Shown here one piece after another: positions 43,301 to 54,891 of a DNA stretch of 64,000 nucleotides. A program made the position numbers and the translations under genes. Origin of the DNA: Paraphysomonas bandaiensis (lineage: Eukaryota; Chrysophyceae); NCBI GenBank assembly GCA_965644295.1, contig CBFFRP010000068.1, positions 1 to 64,000 on the forward strand. Direction: 5' to 3'. Below the pieces are notes generated by a model. The model was not told the DNA's origin. It worked only from the letters and a program-made list of their open reading frames with translations, and did no database searches. Numbering within the stretch: position 1 is the stretch's first letter; each line of letters starts with the position of its first letter.

Positions 43301-43589
43301 TCGCATATAGCCAGTTATAACATGAGTTAGACTTTGTTTCTTCAATTCTATTAAAATCATTATCAGATATGATTTGAAAATCAATATTCTTTGATTCTTG
43401 TTTATTCCAATATTGTCGTAAACCAGGTGTACCACCCCATTGTTCATAATCATCTTGATGTATGTTCATATGTATACCATAACCATTTAATGGACTACTA
43501 CATCCACTTTCAATTTCACTTATATAATCTTCATTCCCTGTATATGAAGATGAAGTATGAAGTAAATGTGTTCTTTCATTTAATTCCAT
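40315..43589 (-). CDS. SulP anion transporter with STAS and cyclic-nucleotide-binding domains, six exons
   Basis: Exons 43589-43215, 43077-42203, 42033-41418, 41305-40748, 40590-40473 and 40376-40315 join in phase into about 867 residues. The 5' splice choice of exon 5 is partly inferred. The N-terminal 90 residues are polar. The SulP core follows, with EAFFPSD, MGMMMVENIPFMHTIAQIVV, GVFFYILGALKLG, FPRHVIVGCIGGVG and a YSNSLLYFKCNGGGRISGLL segment, about 12 TM helices. A STAS domain follows (VRSNARRSREMSALLD, NLFFGNATTLSEE, LILDFTLVLGIDSSAVETIA). The last 250 residues contain a cAMP/CAP_ED domain (YPAGSTLWHQGESSTSAILI, GHLLGEYGLI). SulP proteins move sulfate or other anions. The STAS plus CAP_ED fusion suggests ligand or voltage-independent nucleotide control. 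The basic Arg of the canonical cNMP cassette is not evident, so nucleotide binding is uncertain. Confidence 0.92.
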
Positions 43590-43803
43590 AGTATATTGTT
43601 GTTGAAGTATATTGAAGTGAGTTGAAGTATATTAAAGTGAGTTGAAGAATAAAAAAAAGGATGAAGATTATTATGTTGTAGAGATCATATGAGAATTGTG
43701 TATGAAGTGATATGATGAGAGGATTGGATGTGTCTTATAATAATATAAGATGGAATGAATGAGTTCTGTTTGAATATCTGATACGAAATATTTGCATACA
43801 AGA

Positions 43804-43887
43804 TACATACATGCATACATACATACATACATACATACATACATACATACATACATACATACATACATACATACATACATACATACA

Positions 43888-43921
<34 letters not shown>

Positions 43922-43964
43922 CATACGTACATACATACATACATACATACATACATACGTATAT
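43804..43964. repeat. CATA microsatellite between divergent SulP and ArgRS genes
   Basis: About forty CATA units with few changes lie in the shared upstream region of the two divergently transcribed genes. Confidence 0.97.
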
Positions 43965-44308
43965 CGTATATTGTACATTCTATACCTTGAATACCTAGAT
44001 ATTCCAGAATTTCTATAAATATCGGATTTTGAGTCTAAGCAGACATATATTTCCTGATATTTTGTATCAGGCTGTCACTCTCATTCCACCACCAGGAACT
44101 TTAACAACTCCATACATGTACATACATACACCAATTGCCCCTCTCTCTTAACCACACTCTAATACCATACACTAATGGCTTAACTATCAACATAATCTTC
44201 ATTAGTTTCTATTAATTGAATAGATAGTAACTAGCAATACACATATATAACCAGATAGAAGGGCTCCCATATATATATATCCATATCCATATATATATAT
44301 ATATATAG
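43965..44308. other. Upstream region of ArgRS
   Basis: AT-rich with a CATATATATATATAT run just before the start codon; nothing else seen. Confidence 0.4.
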
Positions 44309-46418
44309 ATGTTTGCTATTAAACGAGTTCATTTCCCTCTATATAATCAATCTATAATTAACTCTCAACGGAACTATCTTCATGAAAGATTCCGTTGTAT
44401 ACAAACTATTATTAATAATGATAATACAGATATACGATCTATTCTAAAGGATAGAATCAACCAGGCGATACATGTATCATATGGGAATATCTCTCATAAT
44501 ACTGATACAACTATCATTGCATGTAACTCAGAATATGGTCATTATCAGTGTAATATAGCAATGCGTTTAACTAAATTATTGCGAAAAAAACCAACAGATA
44601 TTGCGAAAACTATTGTATCGAACATTGATCGATCTCTATACATATCCACTGTAGATATTGCGGGGCCTGGCTTCATTAATTTCAGGTTTGAATGATTATT
44701 GAAACGTATTAAATGCCAATATATTATTATTACAAATGTAGGCTATCTGAACAGTATGTACAACAGACACTACAACGTGCATTCTATGATAACGAACATC
44801 GAGTTGGGATCCCGTTATGCAATCCAAAGAAACGCATCGTAATAGATTTCTCATCTCCTAATATAGCGAAGGACATGCATGTGGTACGTCAGTGTTATTT
44901 ATTTACTGTTCTTGTAGAGGCTAAATCGGTTGACAGGGTCATCTGCGATCGACCATTATAGGAGATTGCTTATCGAGAGTGTTATACTTTTTGGGCCATG
45001 ATGTGATTCGTGTTAATCACATTGGTGACTGGGGAACTCAATTTGGTATGCTAATTCATTATTTAAAGCTAGAAGCTCGAGAGACTGGTGTGTCTACACA
45101 CACTCTAGTTAAGAGTGGTGGCCTGGTGGATGTGTATAAGAGGGCTCGTGTGAGGTTTGATAGTGACCCAAATTTTGAGCGTGCCTCCAGGGCAGAAGTG
45201 GTACGCCTCCAATCTGGTGATTCGGAGAGCCTCAAGCTATGGAGTGAAATATGCCAAACAAGTCGGCAGGATTTCTCGGAGATATATTCTTTACTGGGTA
45301 TCGAAGATCTTGTTGAGCGAGGAGAATCATACTACAACGATTCACTACCCGGGGTAGTCGAGACTCTACTTGAGTGTGGAGTGGCAGAGAAATCTGATGG
45401 GGCAGTTTGTGTTTTTGATAGGGGTGCGAAGCAGCCCACTCCGTTATTAATTCAGAAATCTGATGGAGGATACTTGTACGGTACTACTGATTTGGCAGCG
45501 GTGAAACATCGTTGTGAAGTCGAAAAGGCTGAGAGATGCCTCTACGTCACTGATACCAGTCAATCAGAACATTTTCGGACCGTGTTTTCTGCTGCCAAGA
45601 GGGCAGGATTAGCACCACCGAATGTGTCTCTTGAACATGTTCCTTTCGGCTTGGTGCTTGGAGAGGACAACAAGAAAATTAAGAGCAGAGCTGGGGAGTC
45701 GGTACGTCTTCGAGACCTTTTGGATGAGGCCATTGAGCGTGCAAAGAGGGACCTTATATCAAGGCAGTCTGAAGAACATCGATGGCCTGATCATAAAGTT
45801 GATGCTGTCGCACGAGCTGTAGGTATAGGTGCCGTGAAGTATGCTGATCTCTGTATGAACCGCGAAGGCAACTACAAATTTTCGTTTGATAAAATGCTCT
45901 CACTGAGTGGGAATACGGCCCCATACATGTTGTACGCATATGTTAGGGTGCGTGGCATACAACGAAGAGTGCAAATGGAGTCCCACGTGAATGATCAGTT
46001 AGTGGGAAAAGATAGAGAGCTAGATCTAACGTTTTCCACTCCAGAGGAGATGGAACTGGCTGTGAGTCTGACAAGATTTAGAGAAGTGATAGAAGAAGTT
46101 GGGGATAAGCTGTACCCTAATCGGGTAAGTTCCCATATCTATTGACGTCGTTTAATGCTAACGGTATGGCTCTACGTAGCTGTGTGACTACATGTTTGAT
46201 TTGTCACAACGATTCAATATATTTTATGAAAGGTGCCCAATTCTTCACGTTGAAGAAGTGTCAATCAGAAAGTCACGGTTAGCACTCTGTCAGTTGACTG
46301 CGGGTATGTGATATTTGATTTCTTGTAACGTGAATATTAATGCTGCATTACTTTTATTGTAGACACTCTTCGACTGGGGTTAGGTTTACTAGGGCTGGAG
46401 ACGGTAGAAGAGTTGTAG
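44309..46418 (+). CDS. RARS: Arginyl-tRNA synthetase, five exons
   Basis: Exons 44309-44685, 44742-44883, 44937-46124, 46180-46303 and 46363-46418 join in phase into 628 residues. The class I signature is [20 protein letters not shown], with an intron between HV and GH. HIGDWGTQFGMLI follows, then EDNKKIKSRAGESVRL at the KMSK position (the degenerate form seen in bacterial and cytosolic ArgRS), ARAVGIGAVKYADLC and the C-terminal anticodon-binding helices ending LLGLETVEEL. The N-terminal part (about residues 1-125, with AGPGFINFR) is the Arg_tRNA_synt_N domain. The enzyme charges tRNA-Arg and, like other ArgRS, needs tRNA for activation. The first 25 residues are basic and acid-free, so mitochondrial or dual targeting is possible. 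No second ArgRS gene is in the window. Confidence 0.96.
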
Positions 46419-46737
46419 TGCTGTGTGAATAATTTGTGGAGTATAATAATTTTTAATATATAGATTGACTTATTTGGAGTTAATTGGCTACAACCTACGC
46501 CACTTACTTGTTACGCAGCGCTGCTAAATAATAAATAATAGTTGAAATAAATTTACTTACACAAAGAAAGGAAGTATATGTCTGCCTGTTACGACAACAA
46601 CTTGCCCAAAGTTACCGTTAACTATGCTGCTCGAAACGTATCCTTATCTCATTGATTAGATCGATGACGTACATCAACGAGCTACGTGCAGATTGATAAA
46701 TACTTTAACATAGTTATTATTATCACAGATAATTCTG
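46419..46737. other. Convergent spacer between ArgRS and TRMT61
   Basis: The 3' ends of two convergent genes face each other. Short AT-rich sequence with no further features. Confidence 0.5.
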
Positions 46738-48412
46738 CTATGCCTTGCTTGATTTACTATTCGTTACGCCCTCTGAAGCAGATGAGCCCCTACTACTGTC
46801 GACATTGTCAGCATGCGTAGTACTAGCAGCTGACTGAACATGCTCTACATTAGGTTTCGCTGTATTTTCTTCTGACAGACTAGGACGCACTGCAAACGTT
46901 AAATATGCAGTATGTCCCTTCATTGACGGTATCGGTCGAGCTACTGATGTCGGAATGGGAGGAAACTGTCTGACGACGTATTTATTTCTTCTGCGTCGGT
47001 CTTCAACCTGTTCTCCAGATTCTTCCGCCCCTTCTTTCTTCGTCGAATTAACACCGTCATTCTCTAATCCAGCAGTCTCTACGTCTCGCTTTCTCCGGGA
47101 CATTTCCCCATCTGATGTTACTTTTTCGTTCTCTCCTTCACTCATCTCTGTACTTGAATTTGCCTCATTTAAGGCATCTGTGCCCATCTTGTCACTCTCC
47201 TCCTTTTGTTCGCCACTTGTACTTCCATCAGTCTGCGTGTCGTCTGGCTGACCAAGGTCGGGAACTTCCATTTGAACAACCCTACACACAGGTGTATTAA
47301 AATAAAGATCTCAAACATTACAATCAAACCTCTACCCAATACACACATCAATAATTCTCAAGAGTTTCATTGAATATACATATAACGCTACATCAAACAA
47401 TACATATAGATCACCTAGCATCGAATGGCCGTCTGCGCAACTCTACCATGCGAATGGAGTAGAACTCCTCTGCCCTCAGTGCATCACATGTTTTCATAAC
47501 CTGTTCTATGCATGGAGAATACGAACACAAGCTTCTTCCAGGTTTCAAAACGTCCTTGGCATACCGCACAGCTTTCCATGGTTCTGGGAGGTCTAAGAAT
47601 ACCGCATCCGCACTACACGCGGCAACGCCATCAAAGCCCCCGTACTCTGTGGAAGACTCGGCGGAGTGCTCAGGACGAGGGGGTGCGCACACATCTTTGC
47701 ATCTCACAGTGATAAGGTCAGAAACCCCCAGTCTGATGTATACATAAAAGTAGGAAGACATTAAACAAATAATCACAAGTCAGTAGTAATTACGTTGCAA
47801 ATTCTTTTGTTGCTTCCTCAGCTCTTCGAGCATTATACTCGTACGAGTTTACATGACCATTAGGCGCAACAGCTCGAGCAAGAGAGAGTGACATATTCCC
47901 AGATCCTGTGCCGCTTTCTACTACCTATTATACAGTCATTTTACTTTAAAAAATGCTCGTATAAAGGATATACACGTATAAACTCTATACATATGTAACT
48001 ACATTATACATAAACAATATATACATACATAACATCACATATAACCTCATATACACCATTATATACAATACTCTCTTACCGTACACCCAGGAAATACATC
48101 TAAACAAAATGTAACATAACTAGCATCGGAATCATCCACTATTTGAGTACGTGTATTCATTGCTTCACTCCATAATTCAGGTGTTGGTTCTAATGCATAT
48201 ATCCATCCAGAACCTGATTTTGAATATACTTTACTACCAAAATATTTTCCAATAAAATCATTATGATGAAATGAACCAAATTTATTATCTAGTATATGAT
48301 CAGGTGATAGTATAATATAATCTAAAGAGTTATGACTGAGATATATGATAACTAAATCACCTGATTTCATAAGTTTTTCATTATATCTATGATTAGATGA
48401 TATAAAATTCAT
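46738..48412 (-). CDS. TRMT61A: tRNA (adenine-58-N1)-methyltransferase catalytic subunit, four exons
   Basis: Exons 48412-48080, 47924-47794, 47732-47415 and 47281-46738 join in phase into 441 residues. The N-terminal beta domain ([41 protein letters not shown]) precedes the SAM-binding motif [20 protein letters not shown], the [10 protein letters not shown] segment, the catalytic [14 protein letters not shown] and [11 protein letters not shown]. This is the GCD14/TRMT61A family, which with TRMT6 methylates A58 in the tRNA T loop. Between [11 protein letters not shown] and a C-terminal [15 protein letters not shown]-like block lies an insertion of about 100 Glu/Ser/Lys-rich residues; family members carry a variable loop here. 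Exon 1 is very AT-rich (12 G/C in its first 60 bases), exon 3 is not. Confidence 0.94.
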
Positions 48413-49138
48413 TTGATTGTTATATTTATAATAGAAAGGAATGTAATTGTTGATATATAGTGATATGAATGGAGTATATGGAGACCATTAAATAACTTAG
48501 CATGGTATGCTATCTAAACACCACAACTCTCTATATGTCGATCTAGTGGATCCAGTGAAATATGTCGTTCAAAATACCCTTTTTTTATATCAATAAATGG
48601 CCTCATCATACAAATAATGTACATATATAAATGTAAAAAAATTATCAGGCAAAAAAATCGGATTTTTCTAGTTTTTTGTGTAATATATTGGTCATCAAAA
48701 AACAGTATCCATCAAAAAAGCCTGGTATTCCCACAGACAACCTCTGTATGTGTGTACCAATGGTGTTCACACATAGCCAGATGCGTATGTTGGGCTGTTG
48801 GGCATATCTGGTACACCTCTGATACTTCTCTATATATCAACAAATCAGATAACTTCATAATAATATTCTCTAATTTGATTCGTTCATATTAACCAAATTG
48901 CTTGTTAACTGAAATTTTTAACAATACTATCTTCTATTATACGAATGGATGCATCATCTACTGGACATACATGTGTGATATGAGCATAATAAAGCTTGAA
49001 ACGAATCAAAAGGATATAATTCTTATTAACAAACTATTGAAGTAGTGTAACTCTATCCTGTCATCTCATTTCTAATTGTATTAATCAATTATATAGTAAG
49101 CATTCACTGTATTACATCATATTACACGTATACACTAT
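48413..49138. other. AT-rich spacer
   Basis: A GGTCATCAAAAAACAGTATCC segment around 48691-48711 recurs in similar form at about 52970-52990. No gene was found. Confidence 0.4.
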
Positions 49139-50331
49139 ATGACAGATATCACAGAAGGGGTCATTAAACAGAAGAGTTATACATATAGTGATGGTAGTGT
49201 ATATTGTGGGGAGGTGTGTGTATATTGTCATATTTTTTTATAGTTTAATGTTTATTTAGTGGAAAGATGGTAAACGTAGTGGGAAAGGTACATTACAACA
49301 GAATAGAAACTATGCGATTTAATTCCTGTATTGTAGGCCGTATTGTTTATTCCAAGAATAGTATTACTTATGATGGAGAATGGAAGAATGATGTAAAACA
49401 TGGAAAAGGAAAAATAATGTAAGAAATAATTGCAAATTGTTTATTTCTATATATTTCTGAAGCGATATACAGTTATGCTGATGGATCAGTGTATGAAGGG
49501 GACTTCAAATTTGGACGCAAGGAAGGTCAAGGTGTACTTCAATACTCTAATGGTGGTCTTTATGTTGGACGATTCCTCGACAATAAACGTAATGGTCGAG
49601 GTAAAAGTGTAGACTAATTCCTCTATTTGGAAATGCTTAATTGTGGTACAATAGGGAAGATGGTGAATCATGAGGGCGATATATACGAAGGTGGATGGCA
49701 AGATGGCGTCATGCATGGGCAAGGAATGATGACGTATGGTATGTTCATTCAGTTATATGAAGTTCTCAATAATGTTCGCTAATGAAAAATATTTGTTATT
49801 ATTCCTGTATTCCTCGCAGAATATTGATGCTAGTGCATTGTATGTCTCAAGAAAGTGCTGATTAAACATGATTTAGTGTCGGGTGATGTATATGAAGGGG
49901 AGTACTGTGAAGGTCTTCCACATGGGCAAGGGAAATTCACAGAGTAAGTATTCGTAATACAAGAATCTAGTAATACAAAAACCTGTGTTATTATGTTATC
50001 ATACTAAATGCCATGTTCTTATGTATGCAGACGTGAAGGTGGACATTATGAAGGCGAGTGGGTAACTGGACAGAGGAGTGGACAAGGTAGATACACGAAT
50101 GCTAGTGGAAGCGAGATATACGACGGTATGTCCTTATATAACTGGATACTTCTCCCAATTAGCTGGAACGTTATTGGTGTACTAGGTGATTTTTTTGAGG
50201 GTCAAAGACACGGAGAGGGTCAGGTATTACGCATTGACCCCAATACAAAGGAAGAATATATATGGATTGAGGGAACATGGGATCACGATGACCTTGTGTG
50301 GCGCAAGGGCATGGCTTGTATTGTGAGCTAA
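49139..50331 (+). CDS. MORN-repeat protein, eight exons
   Basis: Exons 49139-49213, 49260-49287, 49337-49418, 49473-49600, 49655-49738, 49877-49943, 50031-50125 and 50186-50331 join with matching phases into 234 residues. At least eight MORN repeats of about 23 residues are visible, with the pattern Y-x-G-x-W/F-x-x-x-x-x-x-G-x-G (YDGEWKNDVKHGKGKI, YEGDFKFGRKEGQGVL, YVGRFLDNKRNGRG, YEGGWQDGVMHGQGMM, YEGEYCEGLPHGQGKF, YEGEWVTGQRSGQGRY). There is no added kinase or catalytic domain. MORN proteins bind membranes or act as scaffolds; several, such as the radial-spoke RSPH1 group, are axonemal. A ciliary role is plausible here given B9D2 and the CEP95-like gene, but is not shown. Confidence 0.92.
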
Positions 50332-50872
50332 TATTGGCCTACTGATTAAATTCATAGTATAGCGGACAGGACATGACATTGAGGTGTTACAGTATGTATT
50401 AGCTTATAGTGTATTCTGTCATAGGTCCTTCAACTCAACTTTGAAGGGTGCTTTAATGCCAGCCCTATAGCATTCAGTGAATTAGTTTCAATGTATGTTT
50501 TGAATAAAATTTGTGTTATTAGCAGTAATAAACGAAGCTTTGCTCTACGAGCGTTTCCTTTTCGCTACTGTGTAATATGGTTTTGAGGCGTTCAAGTTGT
50601 ATGTTATATACAAAGCACTTTGGTCATGTATGGCTAAAGGCTTGAGTGTTTTTCCCGTATGAAGGGGAGGCTCTTGACGAGGACGAATGATGTGTGGCTA
50701 CCAAATTAGTATATATTTTAAACTATATTATCTTTTAAACTGTATTAATCCTACGCCATGATTCGTAATTCATATATTTTTCAATGTCATAATTGTTTTT
50801 CAATGTCATATATTGCAAAAACAACAATTAAGCTACTACAACATCATATATATACTAGGTACGATTTATTAA
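50332..50872. other. Convergent spacer
   Basis: 3' flanks of the MORN and sugar-transporter genes; AT-rich, with a repeated TTTTTCAATGTCATA segment around 50777-50809. Confidence 0.4.
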
Positions 50873-52474
50873 TTACAGAGAAATTGAAGGCCTAGAATTC
50901 ACAATAAAAAATTCTTCGATCTGTTCCAACGTGAGTCCTTTTGTCTCAGGAACGCGCTTTATAATGATAAAATACCAACCTACAGCAAGAATAATAGCGT
51001 AAATAAGAAATGTCGCAGATTCACCAATGGTATCCAACTCCACAGCAAACGAAAAAGTAACGACAGCATTAAAAAAGAAATTCGTAACTACAGCAGCACT
51101 AACTGCCCTTCCTCTAACATCCAGTGGAAAGAGCTCCGATATCAACAACCAGGCAATCGGCCCGAATCCAACTTGATATCCACCAATGTATAGAAATAAA
51201 GCTCCAAGAATAGTCGACTTCAATAAATTCAAGCCACCAACACCGCAACAGGAACATGGTGTCGTATCATCATGACACTTACATCCAGGAGCCCAATAAC
51301 AAAGATCAGGGCAGTCGGACTCAGAAATCATCTCATTGCATTCTTTCTCGCCCATGTATGGGTGGGTGAAGGAAATAGATAGAATCACAAGAGCGGAGAG
51401 CATCATCCCACACCCAATATAAAGAAGTTTTTTTCTTCCAAATCGATCCACACATAATGTTGACGCTGATGTGGCTATGAACTTAAAGACTGCAATATAG
51501 ATGGCTGCACCAGTATCCAGGCCCACGTCAGCGCAGAGCGTTGAAGCGTAATACAGCACACTTGGCTGTCCGGTAATCTGTTGTAATATTATCACCCCTA
51601 ACCCTGCCTGCAATGCCCCGCAAACAGAAGGTCGAGTGAGAGCCTGCCAGGACCCTCCTAATCGAGGCTCTGATGCAGCTGATGCCACTTCACGCAAATC
51701 GCGAAGTTCGACTTCGTCCACCACCGGCGAAACAAATTCCATTGAGCATTTAGCTTCACTAAAACGACCTTGTAATGCCAGCCACCTGGCTGAGGGAGGC
51801 AAAAATGCAATACCAACGCACATGACGACAGATATAGGCATCGCGATGCCATACACAAGCCTCCATCCTCCAGGGGTGTGTCGATAGGAATACGCAAGTG
51901 AATATCCAAGCAACATTCCCAGTACGATAAAACTTTCTTTCATAGACACCAATGCTCCCCGTATGGACGGCGGTGACATTTCTCCTATATAAGCAGGGGC
52001 ACTGTGCATAGAAAACCCACAGCCTGCACCATATACCAATCGCCCGATGAACAATAGAGTGATACTCAGAGTTGGTATCATATCTTCCGACCCACACATA
52101 TATTCCATAAATGAACCCAAAAAATATAAAATCGATGCAAAAATAAGTATTTTTTTCCTACCATATATATCAGCTATATAGAAACATACCATACTGCCAA
52201 TCATAGCACCCAATACGACAGTAGATGTAATCAATCCTTTCAATATATAGTTATGTGCTACAGTATTATACCATACGATATTAGAGTATTGAGAAGATGT
52301 CATTTGAGTTAAACATCCACTAGTTGCTCCAATATCATAGCCGAATAAGACCCCACCAATAGCTGGAAATAGAAATATATATAGAACAGATAGATTATTA
52401 TATGATCTTGTATTATTGGAAGAGATATGAGGGGGGAGTAATGGTTGATGTTCAGAGATATTATGTGAATTCAT
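50873..52474 (-). CDS. MFS sugar transporter, intronless
   Basis: One uninterrupted frame of 533 residues from the ATG at 52474 to the TAA at 50873. Sugar-porter motifs are GGVLFGYDIGATSG in TM1, DIYGRKK after TM2, GRLVYGAGCGFSMHSAPAYI with GEMSPPSIRG, QQITGQPSVLYYA in TM7, DRFGRKKLL, GFGPIAWLLISELFPLDVRG in TM10 and the C-terminal PETKGLTLEQIEEFF. Twelve TM helices are expected. Between TM9 and TM10 an exofacial loop holds nine Cys (from ECNEMISESDC through CYWAPGCKCHDD to CSCCGVGG), which could form disulfides. The N-terminal dileucine-like EHQPLLPP could be a sorting signal. Proton/hexose or inositol transport is likely; the substrate is not predictable. Lack of introns contrasts with almost all neighbours and may reflect a retrocopy or transfer. 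Confidence 0.95.
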   Translation of the reverse strand: MNSHNISEHQPLLPPHISSNNTRSYNNLSVLYIFLFPAIGGVLFGYDIGATSGCLTQMTSSQYSNIVWYNTVAHNYILKGLITSTVVLGAMIGSMVCFYIADIYGRKKILIFASILYFLGSFMEYMCGSEDMIPTLSITLLFIGRLVYGAGCGFSMHSAPAYIGEMSPPSIRGALVSMKESFIVLGMLLGYSLAYSYRHTPGGWRLVYGIAMPISVVMCVGIAFLPPSARWLALQGRFSEAKCSMEFVSPVVDEVELRDLREVASAASEPRLGGSWQALTRPSVCGALQAGLGVIILQQITGQPSVLYYASTLCADVGLDTGAAIYIAVFKFIATSASTLCVDRFGRKKLLYIGCGMMLSALVILSISFTHPYMGEKECNEMISESDCPDLCYWAPGCKCHDDTTPCSCCGVGGLNLLKSTILGALFLYIGGYQVGFGPIAWLLISELFPLDVRGRAVSAAVVTNFFFNAVVTFSFAVELDTIGESATFLIYAIILAVGWYFIIIKRVPETKGLTLEQIEEFFIVNSRPSISL

Positions 52475-53245
52475 GTTTGGTGTTGATTATTATGATATGA
52501 ATATATGGGTTGAATTAATAGAATAGATCAGAGGAATGAAGATCTAGATGGAGCGACGTCTATCTACTGCTAGTACTGCTGTATCTGGTGTATGTGGAGT
52601 GGAGTCTACAGTCTACAGCAGTCTACAGTGTCAACCATAGTAGGAATCCTACGAATTTATTTGGTTGGAATTCTTTGAAAAATATACCTTTTCCCAATAT
52701 ACAAACCTCAATATTCTTAAAAAACAGGCATATCTCACTCCTCATACTAGAAGTCGTACACAACAGGCATCATACCATCAAAAAAATATATCAAAAATAG
52801 AGTTCTTGTTCAATGTCAAGATGTACGTCGTAAGAATTCCAAGATAGGACATTTTTTTTGTTCAAAAAATGCCTCAAATATTTTGAAAACCCCATTGGAA
52901 TTCTGGAAAAAGTCGACCAGATGGGAATATGTCGAAAAATGGGGCCCGCCCTACTGTACGTCGTATATTGATCATCAAAAAACAGTATATTTCCTACAAG
53001 GAATTGTTGTATTCCAGCCGTAGTCAAACATACTGTATACAAGTATATGCTATACAATGTGTGTTGCAGTGTGGGTTCGTAGTTGGGTGACAGAATTCCA
53101 GGACATAAATTTTATATGCTGGTCCAACTCTGCAATACTGCAATACCTCAATACTGCACTGCAATGGCACATGCAGATAGATACAGTAACATAACACACA
53201 TCACAATTCTATCTACAATCTACCCTAGATTACAATTAACATACA
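52475..53245. other. Spacer with degenerate family A-like sequence
   Basis: On the minus strand around 53045-52850, blocks related to family A occur (GGCTGGAATACAACAAT, and ATTTGAGGCATTTTTTGAAC), diverged from the three clear copies. The sequence TTGATCATCAAAAAACAGTA (about 52970) also occurs near 48691. No gene. Confidence 0.45.
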
Positions 53246-54891
53246 ATGAATTTTGATGAAATTCCGATGATATCATGGCTTGGAGAGGATTGTATAAGTG
53301 TTGCGGACTCCAATTTGATGTCAGAGGATATCATGGATATTGATCTGGGGTAATCTTCCATTCCCATTGGGACTTGTTGCACAACCTTGTTCTATATGGC
53401 ATTAGTTATTCCCTTGAATTGTATAGTATATATATCTAATTACAATCTATAGGAGCAATGGACCACATGAGACTGATGAGACTGATAAGATCGATGAGAC
53501 TTATGAGACTGATGAGACTGATAAGATCGATGAGACTTATGAGACTGATGAGACTGATAAGATCGATGAGACTTTTGAGACTGATGAGACTGATAAGATC
53601 GATGAGACTTATGAGACTGATGAGACTGATAAGATCGATGAGACTTATGAGACTGATAAGGTCGATGAGACTGATGAGGCTGATGAGGAACTTATGTAAT
53701 ACTTCACTGCTTTTTAACTATATGAATAATATAAATTATAGGGGCCTTATTGATGAATTGATGTCTATAGAGGAGGGTACTGTGTTTGGTGAGGTGATCA
53801 AGGCATACGTTGGATTTGCCCTTCATATTGAATTTCAGAATATAACGTAATAGTTCATTACTTTTAAAATCTTTGAGTGATAATAAATTGTAGAAGCTTT
53901 TGTTCACCATCGAGCATCGCCTTGAACACGATTAATGGCAATCAGAGTATTGAAGTGGTAAGTTTTATGAAGATTATCAGTACTATGTGATTATCGACTT
54001 AATATTTAGGAATATATTGATGAAAAGTTCTTGCCAAATGAAAACATTGTGGTAGTCAATCTTCGTATCCTTGATTCCGAGAATAATAAGCTCTTGGTGG
54101 GAGAAGAGTTTAATGCATCGATATGGAATATGGGCAATGTCAGTCCTATTAAGTTTCGCCTAATGGGTTGCAAAATCGAGGTTGAAAACTTGGATAATAC
54201 TAAAATAACACAGTATGTTAATGCCCCTACAACTGCATGTTACAAGAAAATTGAGTTAAGTATTCAAGATACTGACAATGAAATTGTCAATTTTGAAGCC
54301 GCAACTATCGAAATGTCTCTGTGGTATGCCGATACACGTGACACAAAGTACGGCGAAACCGAGAGGGTGCGACCAGGTACACCATTCATGATAAATGACA
54401 AGGCCGTCAATGTTATACTATGCGGAGAGGATTACATGAAAATCAAACCCGCGCTATCTGGCTGCATGCACTTGAAACAATTTGAAACGAACAGTGGTCA
54501 TTTTGTTGTCAATCAAAAGTTACCTCGTAATATACATAGTTCTGGGGTAAAATGTATAACTTTGATCAAAGTGATGGTAGAAAATACAGTTTTAACTGCT
54601 TATTGTGGTCCTTACTTGGTTAAGACGAGATGTGATCCTACTGCAAAAGATGATCGTCTTAATCAAATTTTTAATCAAACGACAAAAGGTTTGAAGGCGT
54701 CTGCTATCGCTACCGTTAAAGATTGCAATACGAATTTGGATACAGTTGTTTTGGCTGCTGAGTTTGCTGCTCATGCATATATGGTGGGCTTTAGGGAGTA
54801 TTTAAAAAAGCAGTGCAAGCGCGCCCGGGACAACGACGGTATCGACATTTATACAAGCCGAAAAAAACCTTCCCAGTTGCAAACGTTTTGA
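53246..54891 (+). CDS. Unknown protein with acidic 12-residue repeats and a beta-rich C-terminal region, five exons
   Basis: Exons 53246-53349, 53453-53695, 53742-53846, 53894-53957 and 54010-54891 join in phase into 465 residues. Exon 2 encodes about six copies of a 12-residue Asp/Glu/Thr repeat (ETDETDKIDETY). Residues from about 150 to 385 look like a beta-sandwich: alternating hydrophobic strands such as NIVVVNLRILDSENNKLLVG, ASIWNMGNVSPIKFRLMGCK and CITLIKVMVENTVLTAYCG, with several Cys. The C-terminus has a basic stretch (KKQCKRARDNDG, RKKPSQ) resembling a nuclear signal. An acidic activation-like N-terminus plus a beta-rich core and basic tail is the layout of immunoglobulin-fold transcription factors, but no motif confirms this. 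I do not recognise the family. Confidence 0.8.
53465..53690 (+). repeat. Coding minisatellite, 36-bp period
   Basis: The unit ATGAGACTGATGAGACTGAT, then AAGATCGATGAGACTT, is repeated about six times with few changes, built from 6- and 9-base sub-repeats. It lies within exon 2 of the unknown acidic protein. Another frame through it (MRLMRLIRS) is an artefact. Confidence 0.92.

Noticed and set aside
53458-53850. Frame encoding MRLMRLIRS repeats
   Set aside because: It is an alternative frame of the 36-bp coding minisatellite; the spliced frame with ETDETDKIDETY repeats has matching exon phases on both sides.
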